Shown here: piece after piece, positions 35,088 to 44,037 of the stretch
Numbering within the stretch: position 1 is the first letter of the stretch
Layout of the letters: each line of letters opens with the position of its first letter
Source: Desulfobacterales bacterium
GTDB lineage: Bacteria > Desulfobacterota > Desulfobacteria > Desulfobacterales > SURF-7
NCBI GenBank assembly: GCA_028277765.1
Contig: JANQFQ010000135.1
Location: forward strand, 18,117 to 82,116
Reading direction: 5' to 3'
Length of the DNA: 64,000 bases
Translations under genes and position numbers: made by a program
Notes under the pieces: model-generated
What the model was told of the DNA's origin: nothing
The model's database searches: none
Seen by the model: only the letters and a program-made list of their open reading frames with translations

Positions 35088-36368
35088 ATGGCTCAGCAGA
35101 AAGCATCTAAAAAAACACCGCTATATACATGGCATCTGAAAAACGGCGCCAACATGCTCGCTTTTGGCGAGTACGAGATGCCGCTCTGGTATCCTGAAGG
35201 GGCCAAACAGGAGCATCTTTCTGTTATCACCCATGCCGGCCTGTTTGACACTAGCCATATGACCGTTGTTTTTGTATCCGGGCCGGATGCATTTGATCTG
35301 CTTCAATTTTGTTTTACACGTGATTTAAAGCGCTGCATAGGTAAAAACCATTCTCCTCTTAAGCCTGGAACGTGTGTCTATGGTGTATTTCTGAATGATA
35401 CTGGCGCAACCATAGATGATGCTATTTTGTATCAAATTGAATCCAACAATTATATGATCGTTGTTAATTCAGGAATGGGAGAAGTCATTACCCGGCATTT
35501 GAATCAGTATAAGGGTTCCCGTTATGTAACCGTAACAGACCTGACAGATAGAATCGGTAAGATAGATATTCAAGGCCCCATGTCCGCGAAAATTCTTCTA
35601 AACATTCTAAAAGACGCAGAAAAAATTCTCAATGACATGGATTATTTTACATTCAAAGGTACAATGGATGGCTCTGGTCGTTTGGGATCTGAGGTTATTA
35701 TGTTGGATAATATAGCGGCGTTTATTTCCCGAACCGGTTATACAGGTGAATTTGGATTTGAGATATTGACATCTCTGGATACTGTTCAACTGATATGGGA
35801 AACAATCATTGCCGTGGGGAAAGATGCAGGCCTGATTCCCTGTGGCCTTGCGGCACGGGATTCTTTGCGCACAGGCGCCTTACTGCCCCTTTCTCATCAG
35901 GATATTGGTTCCTGGCTGTTTTTCAACAATCCCTGGATGTTTGCACTCCCCTTCAATAAGGATAAAACTGATTTTACAAAAAATTTTATTGGGAGCAATG
36001 CCCTGCTGTTAGCTCAGCACGGAGACAATACCTATCCTTTTGTTGGTTCGGATCTTCGGAAAATATCCACTTGTCATCCAGCTGTTGTGCTTGATAATAA
36101 TGATAAAGTCATTGGCCAGGTGCTGACCTGTGTCAGCGACATGGCTATTGGGAAACAGGATAACCAGATATTCTCTGTCGCAAGCAGGCATAAACCTGAT
36201 GATTTTGAACCAAAAGGTCTAAGCTGCGGTTTTATAAAAGTTAACAAACAACTGACATATGGTCAGACCGTCAGGCTTAAAGATAATCGGCGGACGATTG
36301 AGGTCATGGTTGTGAAAGATATCCGGCCGGACCGTACAGCCCGTTGTGTCATAACCGACATGCTATAA
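35088..36368 (+). CDS. gcvT: Aminomethyltransferase (glycine cleavage T-protein)
   Basis: A 426-residue T-protein that moves the methylene group from GcvH-bound aminomethyl lipoate to tetrahydrofolate and releases ammonia. HAGLFDTSHM near the start, LNDTGATIDDAI with the catalytic aspartate, and SRTGYTGEFGFEI are present. The usual ARDTLRLEAG motif reads ARDSLRTGAL, so the conserved glutamate that contacts folate in GcvT is replaced. The protein is also longer than the typical 360 residues. The longest frame begins at 35034, but MAQQKASKK at 35088 is a more natural start. It is the first gene of gcvT-H-PA-PB, 13 bases before gcvH. Confidence 0.88.
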   Translation: MAQQKASKKTPLYTWHLKNGANMLAFGEYEMPLWYPEGAKQEHLSVITHAGLFDTSHMTVVFVSGPDAFDLLQFCFTRDLKRCIGKNHSPLKPGTCVYGVFLNDTGATIDDAILYQIESNNYMIVVNSGMGEVITRHLNQYKGSRYVTVTDLTDRIGKIDIQGPMSAKILLNILKDAEKILNDMDYFTFKGTMDGSGRLGSEVIMLDNIAAFISRTGYTGEFGFEILTSLDTVQLIWETIIAVGKDAGLIPCGLAARDSLRTGALLPLSHQDIGSWLFFNNPWMFALPFNKDKTDFTKNFIGSNALLLAQHGDNTYPFVGSDLRKISTCHPAVVLDNNDKVIGQVLTCVSDMAIGKQDNQIFSVASRHKPDDFEPKGLSCGFIKVNKQLTYGQTVRLKDNRRTIEVMVVKDIRPDRTARCVITDML

Positions 36369-36381
36369 AAGGAGATGTTTT

Positions 36382-36780
36382 ATGAAAGAGATAGATCAGC
36401 TGATTTTGCCGGACGATGTGCGATTTTCCAAAGATCATGAGTGGGCAAAAAATGAAGGAAATAACGTCAAGGTCGGAATCAGTGATTATGCCCAGGATCA
36501 ACTGGGCGATATCGTTTTCGTGGAAATGCCCCAGATCGGCGATACCTTTAAAAAGGATGAAGAATTCGGAAGCATTGAATCCGTAAAAGCGGTATCTGAA
36601 ATTTACATGCCGGTTAGCGGTGAAATTGTTTCAATTAACACAGAACTTGAAGATCATCCAGAACAGGTTAACCAAAGCCCTTATGATAAAGGATGGATCA
36701 TAGAAATAAAGCCGGATGATCTTTCTGAAATAGATACACTGATGACAAACAAAGATTATATTGCCATGCTGAAAGGATGA
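36382..36780 (+). CDS. gcvH: Glycine cleavage H-protein
   Basis: A 132-residue lipoyl carrier protein. The attachment lysine is Lys69 in GSIESVKAVSEIY. FSKDHEWAK near the start and the paired glycine turns of the hammerhead fold are present. It shuttles the aminomethyl group from P- to T-protein and is reoxidised by LpdA; its lipoyl group could be supplied by LipB and LipA encoded 3 kb downstream. AAAGGAG lies before the ATG. The stop codon overlaps the region just before gcvPA. Confidence 0.97.
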   Translation: MKEIDQLILPDDVRFSKDHEWAKNEGNNVKVGISDYAQDQLGDIVFVEMPQIGDTFKKDEEFGSIESVKAVSEIYMPVSGEIVSINTELEDHPEQVNQSPYDKGWIIEIKPDDLSEIDTLMTNKDYIAMLKG

Positions 36781-36785
36781 TATGC

Positions 36786-38117
36786 ATGCGTTTTCTACCG
36801 CACACCAAAGAAGATATTGCTTCCATGCTGGATGTTGCTGGCGCAAAGAATCTTGAAACCCTGTTCTCAAAGATTCCGAAAAATTGCCGGATGACAAAAA
36901 AACCGCGCTTGCCTGATCCGCTGACTGAGTGGGAAATTTATGACTATATTGTCAACCTGTCAAAAGAATTGCCAGCAGCCCATGAATATAAAATGTTTAT
37001 CGGTGCCGGCAGTTATCATCATAATATACCATCAACAATCCCGTTTCTTTTGAGCCGATCGGAATTTTATACTGCGTATACGCCGTATCAACCGGAAATT
37101 AGTCAGGGGGCCCTTCAGGCTGTGTATGAATATCAAACCCTTACCGCAAAACTTCTGGGAATGGACATCGCTAATGCTTCCTTGTATGACGGCGCATCCG
37201 CTCTTGCAGAAGCGCTTCTTATGGCTATTCGGATCAAAAAGAAGACCACTGTAGCGGTTTCAGCTGCGATCCATCCCAACTACCGTCGAGTCATTCAGAC
37301 GTATTTCCAACCATCTGGCTATACCATTATTGAACTGCCGTATCTAAAAAACGGCTGCACCGATATCTCAGCCATAGACAAAATTGACGACCTTGCAGCA
37401 ATAGCCATTCAATCACCCAATTTTTTTGGTTGTATTGAAGATCTAAGCTATATTAAAAAACAATCCCAAAAAATTGAATCATTGCTTATTGCTTCATTTG
37501 CTGAACCGATTTCGTTTGGCCTTTATAAAAACCCGGGTATCCAGGGCGCTGATATTGTCTGCGGCGAAGGTCAGAGTCTTGGTATACCACAGTCATTTGG
37601 CGGACCCGGTCTGGGTATGTTTGCCACTAAAATGGATTATGTCAGGCGGATGCCCGGCCGCCTTGTGGGCAAAACCGTTGATATGGATGGCAGAGAAGGG
37701 TTTGTTCTCACCCTTGCCACGCGGGAGCAACATATCAGAAGAGAAAAGGCCACATCCAACATTTGCACTAACTCGAGCCTGAATGCTCTTGCTGCGGCCA
37801 TGTACATGGCAAGCCTCGGCAGCACCGGTATGCGGGAACTTTCCCGTTTAAATTATGACAAAACAGAATATCTAAAACAATCCCTTGTTAATGTCGGTTT
37901 TAAACTGCCGTTTGACAGCCCCACTTTTAATGAATTTGTTGTCAAACCGCCTAAAGGATTCCACAAAACATATAATCGGCTGCTTAAGAAAAAATTTATT
38001 GCCGGTCTTCCCCTTAAGCGGTTTTATCCTGAACTTGCCGGACATTATATGATGTGTGCCACTGAAACCGTCAGTCGAGACGATATTGACGCTTTGGTTC
38101 AGGAGGTAAGATCATGA
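36786..38117 (+). CDS. gcvPA: Glycine dehydrogenase (decarboxylating) subunit 1
   Basis: A 443-residue alpha subunit of the split P-protein. It opens MRFLPHTKEDIASML, the usual start of this subunit, and contains FIGAGSYHHNIPS, YTPYQPEISQGALQ and SLYDGASALAEA. The longest frame starts at 36777, but the ATG at 36786 has AAGGA eight bases upstream. With GcvPB it decarboxylates glycine and loads the remaining aminomethyl group on GcvH. It overlaps gcvPB by four bases, so the two subunits are probably made in equal amounts. Confidence 0.96.
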   Translation: MRFLPHTKEDIASMLDVAGAKNLETLFSKIPKNCRMTKKPRLPDPLTEWEIYDYIVNLSKELPAAHEYKMFIGAGSYHHNIPSTIPFLLSRSEFYTAYTPYQPEISQGALQAVYEYQTLTAKLLGMDIANASLYDGASALAEALLMAIRIKKKTTVAVSAAIHPNYRRVIQTYFQPSGYTIIELPYLKNGCTDISAIDKIDDLAAIAIQSPNFFGCIEDLSYIKKQSQKIESLLIASFAEPISFGLYKNPGIQGADIVCGEGQSLGIPQSFGGPGLGMFATKMDYVRRMPGRLVGKTVDMDGREGFVLTLATREQHIRREKATSNICTNSSLNALAAAMYMASLGSTGMRELSRLNYDKTEYLKQSLVNVGFKLPFDSPTFNEFVVKPPKGFHKTYNRLLKKKFIAGLPLKRFYPELAGHYMMCATETVSRDDIDALVQEVRS

Positions 38118-39571
38118 CTGTATTACCGAATTCTTCTGGACTGGTTATGGACGAACCTCTTTTATGGGAAAAAGGTAAAAAAGGGAGAAACGGTTTTTCA
38201 CTTCCCAGGCGGGATGTTGACAAATTTCCTGTGGATAAAAAGCTTATCAGCAAAGGACCTGATTTTCCGGATTTAAGTGAAGTGGATGTGATCAGACACT
38301 ATACAAGACTTTCCCAATGGAATTTCGGCATTGATACTGGAATGTATCCCCTGGGTTCATGTACAATGAAGTATAATCCTAAGCTGAACCATATTTTGTC
38401 TGGTTTTTCAGGATTTACCCATGCTCACCCCCTGCTGCCGGATCATCTGTCACAGGGAGCCTTGAAAATTATGGCTTTGCTGGAAACCTTTCTTTCTGAA
38501 ATCACAGGCATGGACGCGGTTACGCTTCAGCCTGCTGCCGGTGCCCAGGGAGAACTTGCTGGTATGCTGCTGATTGATGCTTTCCATAAAAGCAAAGGGT
38601 CGCATCGATCAAAGATTATTGTACCGGATACAGCTCATGGCACTAACCCTGCCAGTGCTGCCCTTTGCGGATTCCAGGCTGTTCCTGTTGCGTCTAATGA
38701 AAATGGGATTCTTTCCTCAAAAGCGGTCGCTGATATCATGGATGAAGATACAGCCGGTATTATGGTGACCAATCCCAATACGCTCGGTTTTTTTGAGGAT
38801 AATATCCTGGAAATTGCAGATATCGTTCACACCAAAGGGGGGCAGGTGTATTGTGATGGCGCCAATATGAATGCCATTATGGGAATCGTGGATATGAAAA
38901 AGTGCGGTATTGATGTGCTTCATCTAAACCTACACAAAACCTTTTCTACGCCTCATGGTGGTGGTGGTCCGGGTGCTGGTCCGGTATGCGTAAAAAAACA
39001 CTTGGAACCATTTCTACCAATACCGAGAATTATAGAAAAAAAGGGTACCCTAATGCTTTCCGACAATTTTCCGAAAACCATTGGCAAGCTTCATGGGTTT
39101 TATGGAAATTTTAACGTTATGGTAAAAGCTTTTAGTTATATTTTGACCATGGGGGCAAAAGATCTGAAAAAGGCCAGCCAGCTGGCGGTTTTAAATGCCA
39201 ATTATATCAAAGAAAAATTAAAAGAGATCTTCTATCTTCCTTATGATAGGCCTTGCATGCATGAATGCGTTTTTTCGGATAAACATCAGAAAGAATATAA
39301 CGTCAACACTCTGGATATTGTAAAGCGGTTGATCGATTACGGCTTTCACCCGCCCACCATCTATTTTCCGCTGGTGGTGGAAGGTGCTATCATGATTGAG
39401 CCAACTGAAACAGAGTCAAAAGAGGATATTGATCGGCTGGTTGATGCTTTTAAGGCTGTTGTTGAAGAAGCGAAAATTGATCCGGACTTGCTGCGCAATG
39501 CACCGCATAATTGTAAGGTCAAGAGGCTGGATGAAGTGACTGCGGCAAGACATCCGTGTTTAAGTGGATAA
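38114..39571 (+). CDS. gcvPB: Glycine dehydrogenase (decarboxylating) subunit 2
   Basis: A 485-residue beta subunit carrying pyridoxal phosphate. The cofactor lysine is about Lys275 in HLNLHKTFSTPHGGGGPG. MYPLGSCTMKYNPK and PDTAHGTNPASAA are further signatures. AGGAGG precedes the ATG, inside the end of gcvPA. The split form is typical of many anaerobes and Gram-positives, in contrast to the fused P-protein of E. coli. In an anaerobe the system can run toward glycine breakdown or reductive glycine synthesis; the sequence does not decide which. Confidence 0.97.
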   Translation: MTVLPNSSGLVMDEPLLWEKGKKGRNGFSLPRRDVDKFPVDKKLISKGPDFPDLSEVDVIRHYTRLSQWNFGIDTGMYPLGSCTMKYNPKLNHILSGFSGFTHAHPLLPDHLSQGALKIMALLETFLSEITGMDAVTLQPAAGAQGELAGMLLIDAFHKSKGSHRSKIIVPDTAHGTNPASAALCGFQAVPVASNENGILSSKAVADIMDEDTAGIMVTNPNTLGFFEDNILEIADIVHTKGGQVYCDGANMNAIMGIVDMKKCGIDVLHLNLHKTFSTPHGGGGPGAGPVCVKKHLEPFLPIPRIIEKKGTLMLSDNFPKTIGKLHGFYGNFNVMVKAFSYILTMGAKDLKKASQLAVLNANYIKEKLKEIFYLPYDRPCMHECVFSDKHQKEYNVNTLDIVKRLIDYGFHPPTIYFPLVVEGAIMIEPTETESKEDIDRLVDAFKAVVEEAKIDPDLLRNAPHNCKVKRLDEVTAARHPCLSG

Positions 39572-39589
39572 TCACACGGTGCAAAGCAT

Positions 39590-39890
39590 ATAGCACACAG
39601 ATGACACGGATAATACTGATTTTCACGGATCAATCTCACGCAAAGGCGCAAAGGCGCTAAGGCGCTAAGGTTTTTTTTGCCATGAGCCGTCGTTGAAACT
39701 ATGGCCCACAGGCAGCCCCACACGGACGGGCACAGACAATTAACAAGGATATACAGGATGGACAGGATATTAATTTGTCAGAATCATTGGCTATAACTAT
39801 TAGGAATGAGAGCGTTAAAGATCTGGATCCAGCATCCCCGCTAAAGAGAAGCGGGATCTTCGACAAGGATCTAGTATCTAGCATCCAGAA
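39590..39890. repeat. Composite intergenic repeat block
   Basis: Three repeat types follow gcvPB: CAGATGACACGG with GATTTTCACGGATC and GCGCAAAGGCGCTAAGG (39597-39670, related to 43603); a half copy of the AACAAGGATATACAGGAT palindrome (39740-39770); and a hairpin CCCGCTAAAGAGAAGCGGG at 39837-39855 followed by GATCTAGTATCTAGC. No gene is seen. The lipB start lies at the end of this block. Confidence 0.65.
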
Positions 39891-40619
39891 ATGAATATTT
39901 CCCCGGATATTTATCACCAACTGTCTATACTTGCATCACAGGATATCTTATCTGATCAGGATTGCCTTTACCTTGAGTTTGGTAAGGTCGATTATGAAAT
40001 TGCTTGGGAACTTCAAAAATATCTGGTTAACGCCAGATATGAAGGAAGCATCAATACAGATATCATCATGCTTCTTGAACATTCTCCGGTTTTTACCATT
40101 GGCAAAAGAGGAAATAGAGACAGTCTGAGGGTTTCTGAAGAATTTCTTAAAAATAATAACACACCTGTTATCCATGTGGAGCGCGGTGGTGACATCACCT
40201 ATCATGGCCCGGGTCAAGTAATTGTTTATCCGATTATTCATCTGGAAAAAGCAAGAATTGGCGTCAAAGATTATGTGGCTGCTTTAGAGGAGATGATGAT
40301 TCAAACAGCAGACGACTGGGGAATTTGTGCAGAGCGGCATTCCAAAAACCATGGCGTATGGGTAAACAATAAAAAACTGGGGAGTGTGGGAATCACGGTC
40401 AGGCGAGGCATCTGTTTTCACGGACTGGCACTGAATGTAAATATGTCCCTGGAACCTTTTACCTGGATTAATCCTTGTGGATTAAAGGATGTGAAGGTTA
40501 CATCTATGGCAAAAGAATCAGATCAGAGTATTGTCATCAAAGATGTTCGCAACTCACTAAGAAAACATATGGAGAATGTTCTTAATGTAAAATTGAACCG
40601 AATTTTATCGCAGTCCTGA
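39891..40619 (+). CDS. lipB: Octanoyltransferase LipB
   Basis: A 242-residue enzyme that transfers octanoyl groups from acyl carrier protein to the lipoyl lysine of proteins such as GcvH. The signature RGGDITYHGPGQVIVYPI is present, as are GSVGITVRRGICFHGLALNV (catalytic Lys in KKLGS, just before). The cysteine expected in a later NPCG segment is there (WINPCGLKD). The first 26 residues may be an artefact, since no ribosome site precedes the ATG and it lies at the edge of a repeat. The gene is 96 bases before lipA. Confidence 0.94.
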   Translation: MNISPDIYHQLSILASQDILSDQDCLYLEFGKVDYEIAWELQKYLVNARYEGSINTDIIMLLEHSPVFTIGKRGNRDSLRVSEEFLKNNNTPVIHVERGGDITYHGPGQVIVYPIIHLEKARIGVKDYVAALEEMMIQTADDWGICAERHSKNHGVWVNNKKLGSVGITVRRGICFHGLALNVNMSLEPFTWINPCGLKDVKVTSMAKESDQSIVIKDVRNSLRKHMENVLNVKLNRILSQS

Positions 40620-40714
40620 TACGCTCATTTAAAAGTTCAGAGGAGAAGGATTTCGTTTTAATTATTTTGCCCATAAAACATTTTATTTAATTCATAATCG
40701 ATCATAACGTTTCC

Positions 40715-41632
40715 ATGACAAATTATATGCAGGAAAATATCAGAACACGAAAACCACCATGGCTGAAAACACGCCTACCACAAGGATCTGAATATGAAGG
40801 CCTCCGAAACCTGATCAAAGAGGACCAGCTTCATACTGTTTGCCAGGAGGCCAGGTGTCCGAATATGTGGATGTGTTTTTCGTGCGGTACAGCTACCTTT
40901 TTGATCATGGGGCCTCGCTGTACAAGAAACTGCTCATTCTGTGCTGTGGAACATGGGTCCATAGATCCGCCAGACCCAGGAGAACCGAATCGCGTTGCTA
41001 TGGCAGCTAAAAAAATGAACCTCTTTTATGTAGTGGTAACATCTGTAACGCGTGATGATCTTTTAGATGGCGGTGCTGAATTTTTTTGCGCAACTATTCA
41101 AGAACTTCGAAAACATATGCCTGACTGTAAAATAGAGGTTTTGATACCGGATTTCAACGGAAATAAAGACGCTATCCTCAGCGTTGCTGATGCATTGCCA
41201 GACGTGTTAAATCATAATATTGAAACCTGCGAAAACCTTTATCTAAAAGTACGGCCAAAAGCATCTTACGCGCAATCCCTTGAACTTTTAAAAACTATTC
41301 ATGAGCATAACGCATCCATCCCCACAAAATCAGGCATGATGCTCGGTATGGGAGAAACCAGAAAAGATATCATTCACACATTTGAAGATCTGCTTGAGGT
41401 TGATTGTTGCATGTTGACCCTTGGACAGTATCTTCAGCCAACAAAAAACCATCTTCCGGTAGAACGTTTTGTCACACCTGATGAGTTTTATGAACTAAAA
41501 AAAATCGCTCTTGATATGGGGTTTTCCCAGGTTGCCAGTGCTCCTCTAGTGAGGAGTTCGTTTCATGCGGAGAAACTATACCAAAGATTAGTATGTCGGG
41601 GACGGAATCTTCATTACATTTCGACAAGATAA
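40715..41632 (+). CDS. lipA: Lipoyl synthase LipA
   Basis: A 305-residue radical SAM enzyme that inserts two sulfurs into protein-bound octanoyl groups. The sacrificial cluster cysteines are Cys43, Cys48 and Cys54 (C-x4-C-x5-C) and the SAM cluster cysteines are Cys69, Cys73 and Cys76 (CTRNCSFC). The C-terminal RSSFHAEK serine motif is present. All functional residues are thus visible. With lipB, gcvH and lpdA it makes this locus self-sufficient for lipoylation of its own carrier protein. Confidence 0.97.
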   Translation: MTNYMQENIRTRKPPWLKTRLPQGSEYEGLRNLIKEDQLHTVCQEARCPNMWMCFSCGTATFLIMGPRCTRNCSFCAVEHGSIDPPDPGEPNRVAMAAKKMNLFYVVVTSVTRDDLLDGGAEFFCATIQELRKHMPDCKIEVLIPDFNGNKDAILSVADALPDVLNHNIETCENLYLKVRPKASYAQSLELLKTIHEHNASIPTKSGMMLGMGETRKDIIHTFEDLLEVDCCMLTLGQYLQPTKNHLPVERFVTPDEFYELKKIALDMGFSQVASAPLVRSSFHAEKLYQRLVCRGRNLHYISTR

Positions 41633-41724
41633 TGACAGAGTTTCAAAGAAATAAAGCTTAAGGATCGGATTTCAAATCTGTAATTTTAATTCACCGTTAT
41701 CGAAGAAATATTTCCGGGGATAAT

Positions 41725-42999
41725 TTGAAAGAGGATAGAAAAAAATACAGGCTATACTTGGTGATAGGAGTCGTTATCTTTGTTTTTATTTTACTGTCGC
41801 CCATTATTCACTGGCTAATTTTATCTCATTATCCAATCTATAAAGGAAAGCCTGTAAAAAAATGGGTTAGTGAGATAAATTGGTCACCTATTTACACATA
41901 CAAAAGCAATCAGTCTGTTGACGTTCTGCTGGAGATGGATCCGGAGGAATTGGTACCGGTATTGGTGACTATTCTTAGGTCGCTTCGTCTGCTCAACAAA
42001 CTTGAGTGTTTTGTATCAGATACCCACTTAATGGACAGTCCCAGTCTCATCCAGGTAAAAGCAGCGTACATGTTGGGAGAAATGGGACCAAAGGCTGAAC
42101 CCGCGATAGATAATCTGATTATTTTTTTGGATTGTGGCAATTCTATTATCGCAAAAACATCAGCAACGGCTCTTGGTAAAATCAGGAAGCGTCCTGAAGT
42201 GTGCATACCAGCGTTGATTAAGATCGTGGCCAATAAATCCCATCCTATTCGTGCAACTGCTATTCAAGCGATTGCCGATTTTGGTCCTATGGCAAAACCG
42301 TATCACAAAGAATGGCGTTTTGCGCTGTTTGATGATAACTTTATGATTAGAGCGTATACCATTCGGGCAATGAATTCGGCAGGTATACATCCTGAGGAAA
42401 TGATTGAGCAGTTTATAAAATTGCTTGATCATCCTGATGAATTTGATTTTTCACAGAAGACTGCTGCGAAAAAACTTGGCGAATTTGGATCTGCATCAAA
42501 GGAAGCAATTCCGAAACTTCTGAGCCTCCTTGAACATGAAGATGAAGATGTGCGTTTTGCTGCGGCATTTGCCATTTGCAGGATCGATTCCTCACTTATG
42601 GAAAATACATTGCCAATTGTGGCAGCGTTCACAAAGCATAAAAGTCCGTCATATAGAATTACTGCTTTGGAAGCGCTGTGGGAATTGGCTCCAGACAGGT
42701 ATCCGATAATGCCGGCATTATTAACCATGGTGAAATCACCTGATGTATTTGATCGTATTAGGGGAGTTGATGCTATACTGCGGATAGATCCAGGATGGAC
42801 ACCCAATGCTATTCCTATTCTTATTGATATCCTAAAGGTAAGGGATGAACATGCACAAAGCAGAGCTGCTGCAATTCTTGGAAAAATCGGTCCCAAGGCC
42901 ATAGATGCTATCCCTGCATTGAAAGAATTGCTGGATCATGAGGACCATGATTTAAAGGTTTACGTAAATAGAGCTCTTACTGCAATTGAGAAAGAATAG
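41725..42999 (+). CDS. Membrane-anchored HEAT-repeat protein
   Basis: A 424-residue protein with one N-terminal membrane segment (about residues 9-32) and then some ten HEAT/PBS-lyase-like repeats with the pattern AA.ALG.IG..A..AIP.L..LL. The start is a TTG with GGGGA seven bases upstream. The repeats make a curved scaffold outside the cytoplasm, probably for protein binding. It stands 92 bases after lipA but has no clear functional tie to it. Confidence 0.8.
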   Translation: MKEDRKKYRLYLVIGVVIFVFILLSPIIHWLILSHYPIYKGKPVKKWVSEINWSPIYTYKSNQSVDVLLEMDPEELVPVLVTILRSLRLLNKLECFVSDTHLMDSPSLIQVKAAYMLGEMGPKAEPAIDNLIIFLDCGNSIIAKTSATALGKIRKRPEVCIPALIKIVANKSHPIRATAIQAIADFGPMAKPYHKEWRFALFDDNFMIRAYTIRAMNSAGIHPEEMIEQFIKLLDHPDEFDFSQKTAAKKLGEFGSASKEAIPKLLSLLEHEDEDVRFAAAFAICRIDSSLMENTLPIVAAFTKHKSPSYRITALEALWELAPDRYPIMPALLTMVKSPDVFDRIRGVDAILRIDPGWTPNAIPILIDILKVRDEHAQSRAAAILGKIGPKAIDAIPALKELLDHEDHDLKVYVNRALTAIEKE

Positions 43000-43068
43000 T
43001 TGCCAGAAAATGAGAAATGTGGCCATCAAGCTAACCATTTAATATTGGTCTAGCTTAAAACAGATTCT

Positions 43069-43420
43069 TTACTTTAATTCCAGTCGCTCTACGAACTTTT
43101 CCGCGTTAATGATAATATCGTCCTCGCCGATTTGATCAAAGGGATTTTCCAGGTATTCCTGGATATTGTCAAGGCTCACAAGAACGATTGTAAATAGGAC
43201 AGGCATGACATATGCCAGCCCGATGGAGTAGTCCTTAGACGTAGCAGCGAAATAGGGGCCGTAAATAATGGGGAGAACGGTTACAAAGAAATCGCTGAAC
43301 GCGCTTAGTGTTCGGGGTGTTCTATATTGATAAATATGCTTAAGTTGACACTACAGCCAGGGCAGTGATGATGATTGTTTTTAAATTGATTAAGACAAGT
43401 ATTCTTTTAAGTTTTTTCAT
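43069..43420 (-). pseudogene. Membrane protein gene with an internal deletion
   Basis: The start is intact: MKKLKRILVLINLKTIIITA followed by LAVVST and a stop at 43340. In another frame, bases 43069-43345 encode the end of a membrane protein: YRTPRTLSAFSDFFVTVLP, then YGPYF, a hydrophobic segment and NPFDQIGEDDI...FVERLELK. The two parts look like the first and last pieces of one polytopic membrane protein whose middle is missing. The family is not certain; the tail resembles conserved membrane proteins of unknown function with a bestrophin-like NPF motif. It is very probably not functional. Confidence 0.6.
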
Positions 43421-44037
43421 GTTATCTCTTATTTTGTTTTTGCAGATAAGGCTTAATGGTTTAGGGCGCCTCTTTATCTGCTGTCTAATAAAAAAACGCT
43501 GTAAATGTAGTTTGAATAGCATCTATACCACAAGTTTTTCTCTTTATAAAGTCCATCGTGAAAGGGGAGAGACGAAAAATATTGTTTGCGATGGAAGGTA
43601 AGTTACACAAAGCTTATAGCACGCGGATGACACGGATGGTATTGATTTTCACGGATCAACCTCACGCAAAGACGCTAAGGCGCAAAGAATATGGCACGCG
43701 GATGATACAGATGGTACTGATTTTCACGGATTAGCACAAAAAAAAGCTCAAATGAAATTTGAACATAAGGACGTAAAAAAAATTAAGGAAAAATCAGGAT
43801 GCCATAATTCTGTGTGAATGTGCGTAAGTCCTGTGGTGAGGGAATAAGGGCTTTCTTATTGCATTTTTCCGGGTTGTGTGATTAATACCTTATAAAACTC
43901 ATAAAATTATTACTGATTAATACAATTTAAATCAATAACTCGGATAATGAAGCGATTCCAGTTAAGAACGAATATGTTGACGTGGCGTACATTATAAATA
44001 ATCTGATAATTTTTTTAAATAAATTCAGGAGAGAATA
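43421..44037. repeat. Spacer with a duplicated GATTTTCACGGAT repeat
   Basis: Bases 43603-43735 hold two partial copies, 77 bases apart, of GCACGCGGATGACACGGAT (second copy GATGATACAGAT) followed by TGATTTTCACGGAT, with CGCAAAGACGCTAAGGCGC between. It matches the block at 39590. The remaining AT-rich bases carry no gene that I can support; the last 20 hold the AGGAG site of the next gene. Confidence 0.65.

Noticed and set aside
43603..43735. CRISPR-like array
   Set aside because: There are only two degenerate copies with no regular spacers, and the same motif occurs as a dispersed repeat at 39590.
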